Positions 17,928 to 26,161 of a stretch of DNA of 64,000 nucleotides are shown here, piece after piece (position 1 is the stretch's first letter; every line of letters starts with the position of its first letter). A program made the position numbers and the translations under genes. The stretch covers positions 1,922,001-1,986,000 of the forward strand of contig NZ_CP048405.1 in assembly GCF_014084125.1 (NCBI RefSeq). Direction: 5' to 3'. The DNA comes from Streptacidiphilus sp. PB12-B1b (GTDB lineage: Bacteria > Actinomycetota > Actinomycetes > Streptomycetales > Streptomycetaceae). The notes under the pieces are model-generated. The model saw only the letters and a program-made list of their open reading frames with translations. It made no database searches and had not been told where the DNA came from.

Positions 17928-19453
17928 ATGCCCAGACGCATCACCCTGTTGTCGCTGGTCACAGCACTGTTCTGTGCACTGATCGGTATGGCTCCGACAG
18001 CCGGTGCGGCAACACCGGCACGCACCGCGGCGAGCGTCGGCACCACCGGACCGACGTTCCTGACCATCCCCGGAGCCGACGGCACAGGGCTCAGCGCCAA
18101 CGTCATGCAACCCACCTCGCCCGGCCCCCACCCGGTGATTGTGTTCATCTCGAGTTGGTCCCTGGACGACGTCGAGTACATCGCGCAGGAGACCTCGCTG
18201 GCCTCCCACGGCTACGTCGTCGTCTCCTACACCCCGAGGGCTTCCTCGACTCCGGCGGCCAGATCCACGTCGCCAGCCCGCAGGACGTCGCCGACGCCTC
18301 GTCCGTCATCGACTGGACGCTCGCCAACACCAGCGCCGACCCCAACCGCATCGGCTTCGCCGGGGTCTCCTACGGCGCCGGGCTCTCGCTGCTCGCCGCG
18401 GCCCACGACCCGCGGATCAAGGCCGTCGCCGCGATGAGCGCCTGGACCGACCTCACCTACTCGCTGTACGGCAGCCAGACCCGGCACCTGCTCGCCGCCG
18501 ACCTGCTCGGCTTCCTCGGCCAGCTGACCGGCCGCCCCGACGCCCAGCTCAACCAGGCGCTCTCCGACCTCAGTTCGAACACGGACATCCCCTGGGTCGA
18601 GTCCTGGGCCGCCGTCCGCTCGCCCGACAGCTACCTCAGCCAGCTCGACGCCAACCACCCGGCCGTGTACATCGCCAACTCCTTCGGCGACAGCTTCTTC
18701 GCGCCCGACCAGGTCGTCTCGTTCTTCAACCAGTACACCGGGCCCAAGCGGCTCGACCTGGCCCCCGGCGACCACGCCACGGTCGAGCTCACCGGCCTGG
18801 CCGGTCTGCCCAACACCGTCTGGAGCAACGTCGCCGACTGGTTCGGCACCTACCTCGGCGGCGGCTCCACCGCCACCACCGGCGTCAACCTCACCTCCGT
18901 CGGCGGCAGCCAGCAGCACTACGCCGACTGGGCGAGCACCTCCACCGGCACCGACACCGTCAACCTGTCGCCCACCAGCATCAGTTCGGGCTACTACACG
19001 ATCGCCAACGCCGGCGTGCCGTTCCTGACCAACGGCCTCACCCAGGTCACCGGCACCCCCGCGTCCATCTGGCTGCCGCTGGTGGACCGCTGGGACGCCG
19101 CCGTCTGGCAGGGCCCGACGCTCTCCTCCGGCGCCGCCATCCGCGGCATCCCGCACGCGCAGCTCACCATGACCCCCAGCGCGTCCAGCGGAACCCTCGT
19201 CGCCTATCTCTACGACGTCAACTGGCTGGGCAACGCCACCTTCGTCACCCATGCGCCCTACACCTACCTCGACGCCACCCCCGGCGCACCGCTGCACATC
19301 TCGCTGGACCTCAACGCCATCGCCTACGACGTCCCGGCCGGAGACCACCTGGCCCTGGTCGTCGGCACCAAGGACCTGCTGTACGCGGACGCCGACCAGA
19401 CCGGCTCCACCGACGCGTTCAACGGCGGCACCCTGACCGTGCCCGTCGGCTGA
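17928..19453 (+). CDS. Secreted alpha/beta hydrolase (CocE/NonD, X-Pro peptidase-like), one-base frameshift
   Basis: The signal peptide MPRRITLLSLVTALFCALIG begins at an ATG behind GGAGG. The first 103 codons are in one frame, ending at SYTPR; the remainder (GFLDSGGQIHVAS onward) is in another. One extra G in the GGG run at 18238-18240 restores a 508-residue protein. The nucleophile elbow is GVSYGAGLS, with the acid and His expected in FGDSFFAPD and PGDHATVEL. The C-terminal 200 residues form the beta-sandwich of the X-Pro dipeptidyl-peptidase/CocE type. Substrate is an unknown ester or peptide. The shift may be a base-calling error. Confidence 0.8.
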
Positions 19454-19467
19454 CCCCGGACGCACCG

Positions 19468-19496
19468 AGGGCCCGAGCCGCACCGGCTCGGGCCCT
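19468..19496. terminator. Bidirectional terminator
   Basis: AGGGCCCGAGCC-gcacc-GGCTCGGGCCCT, a perfect 12-bp stem between the convergent secreted hydrolase and rbpA genes. Confidence 0.85.
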
Positions 19497-19534
19497 GCGC
19501 CATGAAGGCTCGGAGGAACGTCAGCAGAGGAGGG

Positions 19535-19873
19535 TCAGAACTCGCCGCGCAGCTTCGCCAGCGCCTCGTTCAGCAGGATCTCGCCGTCCTCGTCGCTGCG
19601 CCGCTCGCGCACGTACGCCAGGTGCGTCTTGTACGGCGCGGTGCTGGCCGCCGCCGGCGGGTTCTCCTGGTCCGGACCGGCCGGGAGCCCGCACTTGGGG
19701 CAGTCCCAGGTCTCCGGGATGGCCGCCTCGCTGGAGAAGCTCGGCCGGATGTGGTGGCCGTTGCCGCACCAGAACGACACGACGGTACGGGCCGCCAGTT
19801 CGCCCCGCTCGGTCTCGCCCATCGGGCCCGCGCCGATCCTGCTCCCGCGAATGCCGCTTCGTCCCTGTGCCAC
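19535..19873 (-). CDS. rbpA: RNA polymerase-binding protein RbpA
   Basis: 112 residues from a GTG behind GGGGAG; the longer upstream frame has no support. RbpA binds RNA polymerase and the principal sigma factor and stabilises open complexes in actinobacteria. The zinc-site pattern is complete: Cys36 and His40 (CGNGH) with Cys58 and Cys61 (CPKC). The basic N-terminus GIRGSRIGAGPMGE and the sigma-interacting C-terminus (YKTHLAYVRERRSDEDGE) match the family. Streptomycetes can carry two paralogues, so this may be either copy. Confidence 0.88.
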   Translation of the reverse strand: MAQGRSGIRGSRIGAGPMGETERGELAARTVVSFWCGNGHHIRPSFSSEAAIPETWDCPKCGLPAGPDQENPPAAASTAPYKTHLAYVRERRSDEDGEILLNEALAKLRGEF

Positions 19874-20277
19874 GGTGGTCACTCCCCTGCTCGATGTCTC
19901 GCTGCCCGGTCCGCGGCGAGCAGCCAGTGTACGTTCCCGGTGGCCCGTCTGCCGACAGCGGGTCCTGCGGACCCGGCTCCGGCCGACGCGCACGGGCCGT
20001 TCCCGGCCACGGCGTCCCCAGCGGTCCGCCGCTCTCCGTGTCGCTCGGCCCCCCGGTGGGCGGGCGGCGCCCCGGCCGGTGGGAGCGCACAAGGAGCATT
20101 CCCCCGCCGCCGGAGTCTCACCCCGCCGATTCCGCCGCCGTCCGGCCGACCGTCCCAGCACCGTACCCCGCGCCCGGGCCCACGTCACCCGGCCCCGGAA
20201 CGCAGATCGGCACCCGCCCCTTCGCCGGGCGCAGCCAGGACGGGAACGAGTGCCGAACGAACGGACGAGCGCCTGCG
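19874..20277. other. Intergenic region upstream of rbpA
   Basis: 404 bases with no gene I can support. A TACACT -10-like hexamer on the minus strand (19926-19931) lies about 53 bases before the rbpA start, without a good -35. The rest is GC-rich and featureless to the eye. Confidence 0.5.
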
Positions 20278-21126
20278 TCAGCTCGCCAACAGCTGGTTGA
20301 GCAGCCGACGGTACTCGCGCAGGGTGCCGCGCAGGTCCTCGGTGGAGGTCCCGCTGTCGTCCGCCGCGCTGCCGGGGCCGCCGGACTGCCAGCCCGCGCG
20401 CAGCGAGCTGCGGGCCGAGGTCACCGACTCGGTGAACTGCGTCACCGCCTGCTCCAGCAGCGCGTCGGCCTCCTCCACCGAGTGCCGCGGGTCGTCCACG
20501 AAGCCGACCTGCACCGTCTGCCAGCGCGCCTGCAGCTTCTCCACGGCGTCCCCGGAGAGGAACCCCGCCGTCCCGGTCCCGGTAGCCGCATCCGTCCCGG
20601 CCGCGACCGGCTGCGCGTCGCTGGAAGCGGGTACCGCCTCACCGTTCGGTATCGCCCCGCCCGCCGGAACCACGTCGCCCGCCGGAACCGCCTCGTCCGC
20701 CACCACCGGCTCGCCCGCCGCCACCGGCTCGCTCACCGGCGTCACACCCGCCGCAGCCGACCGGTCGCCGTCGGCGCCGAGACCGTCCGTACCGAGGCCG
20801 TCCGTGCCGAGACCGTCCGTGCCGAGGCCGTCCGTGCCGGTGCCGGTCCCGTAGGCGTCGTCCCGGTCGGCATCCAGGCGCTTGACCATGTCGGCCCGCC
20901 GGTCCTCCCCGTCCTCGTCCAGGTCCACATCACTGTCCCGGTCGCCGTCCACACCGTCCTGATCCACACCGTCCCGGTCGAGGCCCCTGTCCCCGTTGAC
21001 GTCCACGTCGGCCGACGCCTCCGCCGGATCTCTGTCCGCCTCGGTCGTGTCCTCGGCCGGCTCGGCGTCCCAGCGTGCGCGGTCCTTGAGATTGTCGCCC
21101 TTCTCGGCGAACCTGCGGTCGGGCAT
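20278..21126 (-). CDS. Acidic repeat protein with C-terminal helical domain, paralogue of upstream gene
   Basis: 282 residues, no signal or membrane segment. Residues 1-90 are very acidic (Asp-rich), residues 91-120 hold four or five copies of the pentapeptide GTDGL, and a Val/Ala/Pro-rich linker leads to a helical domain from about residue 180. That domain (ARWQTVQVGFVDDPRHSVEEADALLEQ) matches FVDSPAKAVIGADQLLNEVL in the preceding gene product, so the two are paralogues. The start ATG overlaps the preceding stop (TGATG), so the genes are translationally coupled. Function unknown. Confidence 0.75.
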   Translation of the reverse strand: MPDRRFAEKGDNLKDRARWDAEPAEDTTEADRDPAEASADVDVNGDRGLDRDGVDQDGVDGDRDSDVDLDEDGEDRRADMVKRLDADRDDAYGTGTGTDGLGTDGLGTDGLGTDGLGADGDRSAAAGVTPVSEPVAAGEPVVADEAVPAGDVVPAGGAIPNGEAVPASSDAQPVAAGTDAATGTGTAGFLSGDAVEKLQARWQTVQVGFVDDPRHSVEEADALLEQAVTQFTESVTSARSSLRAGWQSGGPGSAADDSGTSTEDLRGTLREYRRLLNQLLAS

Positions 21127-21746
21127 CAGGAAGTCTCCTCAGTGGTGGTGGACGAAGGCGCCGGACGCGGTGCCGGTACCCGGTTGTTCGGCAGGCTCTG
21201 CTGCCGGTCGCTGCCCTCGCCGGCGCCGACCAGCAGGTCGAAGGTGTTGCGGACGTCCACGAACGACGTCCGCAGCTCCTCGGTCGTGGCCTCGCCCTGA
21301 CGCGCGTGCACCGCTGCCTCGCGGGAGGCGCGGTAGCCCGGGAGGGCCTTGTTGTGGTGCACGGACAGGGCGCCGTAGCGGTCGTCCTCCGGGTAGCCGG
21401 AGTCCCGCAGCACCTCGTTGAGCAGCTGGTCCGCGCCTATGACAGCCTTGGCGGGGGAGTCGACGAACTGCTCCTGCAGCGTGTTCCAGTCCGCGAGGAA
21501 GCGCTCGCGCTGCGCCGCGTCCAGCGGCTGGATGTCCAGCTTCTGGGCCCGCTTGACCCGCTCCTCCAGTTCGCTCTCGGCCGCGGCCCGATCACCTTCG
21601 TGCTCGGCCAACTCGCGTTCGTACTCGGGGCCGAAGCGCTCCTGGAGACGCCGACTCCGCATTCGCGGCCGCGCCGCCGTGAACGCGACCAGCGCGGCCA
21701 CGACGACGACCGCTACCACGATCAGAATGATCACACCTGTGGACAT
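21126..21746 (-). CDS. Membrane-anchored helical protein, first gene of a paralogous pair
   Basis: 206 residues from an ATG behind AGGAGAGG. Residues 3-24 (GVIILIVVAVVVVAALVAFT) form one N-terminal membrane helix. A charged coiled-coil-like stretch follows (RRLQERFGPEYERELAEHEG), then the helical domain shared with the next gene and a disordered Pro/Thr tail. The architecture suggests a membrane tether facing the cytoplasm, with a soluble acidic partner encoded by the coupled second gene. I do not recognise a named family function. Confidence 0.75.
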   Translation of the reverse strand: MSTGVIILIVVAVVVVAALVAFTAARPRMRSRRLQERFGPEYERELAEHEGDRAAAESELEERVKRAQKLDIQPLDAAQRERFLADWNTLQEQFVDSPAKAVIGADQLLNEVLRDSGYPEDDRYGALSVHHNKALPGYRASREAAVHARQGEATTEELRTSFVDVRNTFDLLVGAGEGSDRQQSLPNNRVPAPRPAPSSTTTEETS

Positions 21747-21901
21747 GCCGTTCCTCTCCTGCCGATGGGGGCGCGGGCTGAGCAACGCGCTTCCTCATCT
21801 GGCGACTTGCCGCATCGCAGGCAGGCAAACGCAAACGGTGTGCCGGTACCGTTCAGCGGTTCGGCTCACCAGTGTGCTGACGGAGCGTCAATCTCTTTGG
21901 G

Positions 21902-22765
21902 CTACTTCAGAAGCCGTGACATCCGCCGGTCCGCCAGCGGCTTGCCGCCGGTCTGGCAGGTCGGGCAGTACTGCAGTGACGAGTCGCTGAACGACACCTC
22001 CCGGATGGTGTCGCCGCACACCGGGCACGGCTCCCCGGCGCGTCCGTGGACCCGCAGCCCGCTCTTCTTCTCCGACTTGAGGTCGCGCAGCGCCAGCCCC
22101 CGCGACCGCTCGATCGCGTCCCGCAGCGTGCTGCCGATCGCCGCGTACAGGACGGCCAGCTCCTCCTCGGTGAGCCGGGCGGCCAGTTTGAACGGCGACA
22201 TCCGGGCCACGTGCAGGATCTCGTCGGAGTAGGCGTTGCCGATCCCGGCCAGCACCGTCTGATCCCGCAGCACCCCCTTGATCTGGCGCCGCTCCTCGGC
22301 CAGCATCGCGCCGAACACCTCCGGCGTGAACGCCTCGGCGAGCGGATCCGGCCCCAGCCGGGCCACCCCGGGCACGTCCTGCGGATCGCGTACGACGTAG
22401 ATCGCCAGGTGCTTCTGCGTCCCCGCCTCGGTCACGTCGAAGCCGCCCCCGGGCTCCGCCAGCCGCACCCGCAGCGCCAGCGGCCCCTTGCCCGGCCGTG
22501 GCGGCGCCTCCGGCAGCGCGTCGTACCAGCGGATCCACCCGGCCCGCGCCAGGTGGACCACCAGGTGCAGCTCCCCGGCCCGCAGGTCCAGGAACTTCCC
22601 GTGCCGCCCCACCCCGTCGAACTCCCGCCCCTCCAGCGCGGTCACCGGCGGGTCGTACGTCTTCAGGGCGTGCACCGCCAGCGGATACACCCGCTCGACC
22701 GTCCGCCCGACGACGTGCTCCGCCAGGAACCGGCTGAGAGACTCCACCTCCGGCAATTCAGGCAT
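21902..22765 (-). CDS. Fpg/Nei-family DNA glycosylase
   Basis: 287 residues. The protein begins PELPEVE, with Pro1 and Glu2 as catalytic residues after Met removal, as in formamidopyrimidine and endonuclease VIII glycosylases that excise oxidised bases. The helix-two-turn-helix lies around GIGNAYSDEILHVARMSPF and the C-terminal zinc finger is C-x2-C (CPVC) and C-x2-C (CPTC). Start set at the ATG of MPELPEVE. It is more like the actinobacterial Nei-type branch than classical MutM. Standalone gene. Confidence 0.88.
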   Translation of the reverse strand: MPELPEVESLSRFLAEHVVGRTVERVYPLAVHALKTYDPPVTALEGREFDGVGRHGKFLDLRAGELHLVVHLARAGWIRWYDALPEAPPRPGKGPLALRVRLAEPGGGFDVTEAGTQKHLAIYVVRDPQDVPGVARLGPDPLAEAFTPEVFGAMLAEERRQIKGVLRDQTVLAGIGNAYSDEILHVARMSPFKLAARLTEEELAVLYAAIGSTLRDAIERSRGLALRDLKSEKKSGLRVHGRAGEPCPVCGDTIREVSFSDSSLQYCPTCQTGGKPLADRRMSRLLK

Positions 22766-22845
22766 ACCCCCCAGTCTGCCCGCCCGCCGGTCCGACGGCA
22801 CCCGGGGACCGCCCGCAGAGCGAGCGGCCCCCTACCGGGCGCGGC

Positions 22846-23553
22846 TCAGCCCGCGCGGACCCCGCCCGCCGCCAGCGCGGTCACCTCCGCGGTGGCCGCC
22901 GCCAGCGAGGCCGCCGCCAACCCCTGGAACCCGGCCAGCGCCGGAATGTCCGCCGCCCGGGTCAGGTCGGCGTTCACCAGGTACAGCCGCGACTCGGCCA
23001 CCCCCAGGCCACGGAAGTAGCACCGGAGGTAGGGGAGCTGGAAGTCCATGCCCTCCCTCGGCGTCCCCGGGCCGTAACTGCCGCCGCGCGCGGTGACGAC
23101 CACCACCCTGGTCCGGGCGAGCAGGTGCTCCCCGGTCGCCGGATCGGTGTAGGCGCCGGGGAAGGTCACCCGGTCGATCCACGCCTTCATCGCGGCGGGC
23201 ACCGAAAGGTTGTACATCGGGGTGCCGATCAGGACGGTGTCCGCCGCCAGCAGCTCACTGATCAGCGGCAGGGTCAGCGCCCACTCCCGCTCCTCGTCGG
23301 CGTCCGCGACCAGCTCGGCCACCGTGTCCAGCGGAACGGCGCCGTGGCGCTCCACGCGCCGGCCCAGCGTGGCGTAGGCGCCGCCGGTCAGCGGCACCGG
23401 GTCGGCGGCGACGTCGCGGTAGCGGTAGCCGCTGCTGCCGTGCCGCTCGCGCCAGGCGTCCGCGAACAGCGCGGTCAGCTGCCTGCTGACCGAGTCGGCG
23501 GAGCGGCTGGGGCTGGCGTCCAGGTGCAGCAGGGCGGGTCGGTCAGCGGTCAT
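22846..23553 (-). CDS. azoR: FMN-dependent NADH azoreductase / quinone reductase
   Basis: 235 residues of the flavodoxin-like fold. LHLDASPSRSADSVSRQLT binds the FMN phosphate and GTPMYNLSVPAAMKAWIDRVTFPG is the AzoR-family core. It reduces quinones and azo bonds with NAD(P)H, usually as a homodimer. It is divergent from an ECF41-type sigma factor. Pairing of this sigma group with a small redox or hydrolase gene is typical, so sigma-dependent expression is likely. Confidence 0.85.
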   Translation of the reverse strand: MTADRPALLHLDASPSRSADSVSRQLTALFADAWRERHGSSGYRYRDVAADPVPLTGGAYATLGRRVERHGAVPLDTVAELVADADEEREWALTLPLISELLAADTVLIGTPMYNLSVPAAMKAWIDRVTFPGAYTDPATGEHLLARTRVVVVTARGGSYGPGTPREGMDFQLPYLRCYFRGLGVAESRLYLVNADLTRAADIPALAGFQGLAAASLAAATAEVTALAAGGVRAG

Positions 23554-23567
23554 CGGAGCACTCTCCC

Positions 23568-23594
23568 GGTCACGTCGTCATGGTTGGCTTCGTC
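23568..23594 (+). promoter_or_regulatory. Candidate ECF41-type promoter for the sigma gene
   Basis: GGTCACG, a 16-base spacer, then CGTC resembles the ECF41 promoter pattern as I recall it (TGTCACA ... CGTC), with 5 of 7 matches in the -35. It is 36 bases before the sigma-factor start, consistent with autoregulation. The consensus is from memory. Confidence 0.35.
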
Positions 23595-23630
23595 AAGGTG
23601 GTGACGGACCGGAACGAGGAAAGGTGACCG

Positions 23631-24563
23631 ATGGACGCGAACGACGGGCTGGCGCGGCAGTTCGAGGAGCACCGCGGCCGCCTGCGCGCCGTCGCCTACC
23701 GGATGCTCGGCTCGCTGGACGAGGCCGAGGACGCGGTGCAGGAGTCCTGGCTGCGGCTCAGCCGGGTCCGGCCGCAGGAGATCGGGAACCTGGCCGCCTG
23801 GCTGACCACGGTCGTCTCCCGGGTCTGCCTGGACCAGCTGCGCTCCCGCAGGACGCGGCCGGTGGAGCTGGTCGGCGAGCAGCTCCCGGAGCGGGTCGCC
23901 GAGGCCGACGACGACGCCGGCCCGGAGAGTGAGGCGCTGCTGGTGGACTCCGTCGGCCGGGCCCTGCTGGTGGTGCTGGACCGGCTGGCCCCGGCCGAGC
24001 GGGTGGCGTTCGTGCTGCACGACCTGTTCGCCGTGCCGTTCGACCAGATCGCCCCGATCGTGGAGCGCTCACCGGTCACCACCAAGAAGCTCGCCAGCCG
24101 GGCCCGGCTGCGGGTCCAGGGCACCCCGGCGGTCTCCGGCGCCCACCTCGCCGAGCAGCGGCGGGTGGTCGAGGCATTCCTCAGCGCTGCGCGCGGCGGG
24201 GACCTGGCGGCGCTGCTGGCGGTGCTGGCGCCGGACGTCGTCCGCCGGGCCGATCCGGCAGTGCTGCCGACCGGGGTGGCGGCCCTGGTGCGCGGCGCCG
24301 CCTCGGTGGCCCGGGAGACGGTGGTCCTCGGCCGTCGGGCCCGCTTCGCCGAACCGGCGCTGGTGGACGGCGTGGTGGGGGTGGTCGTCGCCCCGCACGG
24401 GCGGCTGGCGCTGGTGCTGACGGTCGACGTCGCGGCCGGGCGGGTGGCCGGCTATGAGGTCATCGCCGCCCCGGGCCGCCTGGACCGGCTCGACCTCGCC
24501 GTCCTGCCCCCGGTCAACGCCCTTGCCCCGCCTGCGGCACAGCTTCGTGGGCATCGAAGGTGA
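23631..24563 (+). CDS. sigJ: ECF41/SigJ-type RNA polymerase sigma factor
   Basis: 310 residues. Sigma region 2 is FEEHRGRLRAVAYRMLGSLDEAEDAVQESWLR and region 4 about residues 110-160 (LAPAERVAFVLHDLFAVPFD). The C-terminal 140 residues form a SnoaL/NTF2-like extension (VEAFLSAARGGDLAALLAVLAPDVV), the mark of ECF41, which tunes activity in place of an anti-sigma factor. RBS GAGGAAAGG. The last 50 bases overlap the convergent ATP-grasp gene. It probably drives the divergent azoreductase. Confidence 0.88.
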   Translation: MDANDGLARQFEEHRGRLRAVAYRMLGSLDEAEDAVQESWLRLSRVRPQEIGNLAAWLTTVVSRVCLDQLRSRRTRPVELVGEQLPERVAEADDDAGPESEALLVDSVGRALLVVLDRLAPAERVAFVLHDLFAVPFDQIAPIVERSPVTTKKLASRARLRVQGTPAVSGAHLAEQRRVVEAFLSAARGGDLAALLAVLAPDVVRRADPAVLPTGVAALVRGAASVARETVVLGRRARFAEPALVDGVVGVVVAPHGRLALVLTVDVAAGRVAGYEVIAAPGRLDRLDLAVLPPVNALAPPAAQLRGHRR

Positions 24564-25932
24564 ACAGCCCGTTCCGTCGCGTTCCCGGGCCCCCGGTGAT
24601 CGAGGTCTTCGCCTCGGCGGTGGCGTCAACTCCCGTGCTGCCCTCGGGAAGCACGCCCCGGACGAACCCGCCGTCGTAGCCGTGTTCCGAGAAGAAAATG
24701 CCCCACGCCGGCAGGATGCGCTCCAGGCGCCCGCTGTCGGGATCGACCACGAGCTCGGGAAGGGCGTCCACGCGTTGCTGGATGATGAACGGCCCGCCCG
24801 CGCTGCGACGCAGCAGCTCCGCCCAGGCATCTGCCTCGGTCTCCCAGCCCGCCACGACGCCCTTGCCCGCAAAGCCCGCACCCGGTTTGAGGACCAGATC
24901 CTGCTGGTGCCCGATCGAGAAGCTCATGAGATCGACGCGCTCGTCCTCGTACCGGGTCCAGCCCTCACGCAGGACGCGCGTCCACGGGACCATGCGGTCG
25001 ACAAGTTCCCGCTCGGCCCCGGAGAACGACTGCCGGTAGCTGTGGTCGGACAGCAGCGCCAGCGTCGCCTTGTCGTTGAAGAGGTGGCTCGTGGGCGGCG
25101 TGTGCAGCACGAGATTGCCCTGCTCCTGCACCTGGCAGATCATGTCGTAGACCGCTTGCCCGCTCACGTCGGCGATCAGCTGGTCCACCATGAAATACCG
25201 CAGCATGAGATCGATCGGCTGGTCGTCCAGATACACCCGGCCGTTCTTCTCCTTCAACTGGCCGAGTTCCCCGAGGACAAGCTGTATGCCGTGCCTCGCC
25301 AGCGAGTGCTGAATGGACCGAAAGCCGTTCTCCCAGGACGAGATCCCCCCGTCCGCCTCTATCGCGGCGATGACCGGCTCCCGGCCGCCCGATACCGGCG
25401 CGGCGGCCTCGCGGAGCAGAGCGGCCCGCGACGCCATGATGTCGGTGTATTCGAGGTGGAATTCCCTGGCGAATCCGGAGAAGGATTCCGCTGCCGTGAG
25501 GGCGTGATATACCTCCACCATGTCGGCGCCGCCGAGCCCGGTGTTCACGTTGAATTCGAGGAGCTTGAACCCCGACTCGTCCAGATACAGGTCCGCGCGC
25601 CCCGACCGCGGCGGCTCGGCATCGCGCAGCCGCCCGATCAGCGCGGTGCGCTCCTCGTCGATGCCGAGGGCGGAGCAGTACGCGCCGAGGTCGCCGGGGA
25701 ACAGCCGCTCGGGCAGCGAGACGATGATGTCGAAAATGTCCCTGACGTCGGTGCCCAGCGCATCCATCGTCCCCCGGTCGGCGAAGAACGGCCTGGGGAG
25801 GAGATCGTAGGCGCTTTGGAACGATTCCGGCAGGGGGCTGGTCGCCATGACCGACCGCAGTCGTTCATCAGCCTGGCAGCGCCTCAGGTATTCGCTCGTG
25901 ACACGGTCCGCCGTCATTTTCTCCACCGTCAT
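24514..25932 (-). CDS. ATP-grasp ligase-like protein, glutathionylspermidine-synthase-like
   Basis: 472 residues from an ATG six bases after GGAGG. KLLEFNVNTGLGGADMVEVY resembles the acid/Asn metal-binding stretch of glutathionylspermidine-synthase-like ATP-grasp enzymes. LVLKPGAGFAGKGVVAG is the ATP-binding loop, followed by FIIQQRVDALPELVV. The family joins a carboxylate to an amine through an acyl phosphate. No substrate domain is recognised. It follows the PhyH gene by about 230 bases on the same strand and shares 50 bases at its 3' end with sigJ. A cryptic small-peptide or amide pathway is my inference. Confidence 0.65.
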   Translation of the reverse strand: MTVEKMTADRVTSEYLRRCQADERLRSVMATSPLPESFQSAYDLLPRPFFADRGTMDALGTDVRDIFDIIVSLPERLFPGDLGAYCSALGIDEERTALIGRLRDAEPPRSGRADLYLDESGFKLLEFNVNTGLGGADMVEVYHALTAAESFSGFAREFHLEYTDIMASRAALLREAAAPVSGGREPVIAAIEADGGISSWENGFRSIQHSLARHGIQLVLGELGQLKEKNGRVYLDDQPIDLMLRYFMVDQLIADVSGQAVYDMICQVQEQGNLVLHTPPTSHLFNDKATLALLSDHSYRQSFSGAERELVDRMVPWTRVLREGWTRYEDERVDLMSFSIGHQQDLVLKPGAGFAGKGVVAGWETEADAWAELLRRSAGGPFIIQQRVDALPELVVDPDSGRLERILPAWGIFFSEHGYDGGFVRGVLPEGSTGVDATAEAKTSITGGPGTRRNGLFTFDAHEAVPQAGQGR

Positions 25933-25998
25933 GTCCAACCTCCATAAACACGTTCTGTGTACGCTGCGACGGCGGCGCCTCGCCCGTGCCGACGCGCA

Positions 25999-26139
25999 TC
26001 ACTCCGCGACGGCCGACACGACGGGCGTCCCCGCCGCAGACGGTCGCCCGACGGCGGAGCCGGGGCAGCGGACGGGGACTCTCCGTACGGCCACGCCGGC
26101 CGTGCCCGGAGCGGCAGGGCAGCTGCTCGCGTAGGTCAC
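25999..26139 (-). CDS. Speculative 46-residue ORF between dioxygenase and ATP-grasp genes
   Basis: GTG to TGA, 46 codons (MTYASSCPAAPGTAGVAVRR...), filling most of the gap before the ATP-grasp gene. No RBS is visible and composition is ordinary for non-coding high-GC DNA. Reported only because ATP-grasp enzymes can act on short peptides encoded next to them; most likely not a gene. Confidence 0.15.
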   Translation of the reverse strand: MTYASSCPAAPGTAGVAVRRVPVRCPGSAVGRPSAAGTPVVSAVAE

Positions 26140-26161
26140 ACGCTCGGCTGCCGGTGTTGGT

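Noticed and set aside
18139-21300. 1053-codon frame spanning several genes
   Set aside because: Crosses the hydrolase, a terminator and rbpA; composition is that of an off-frame reading.
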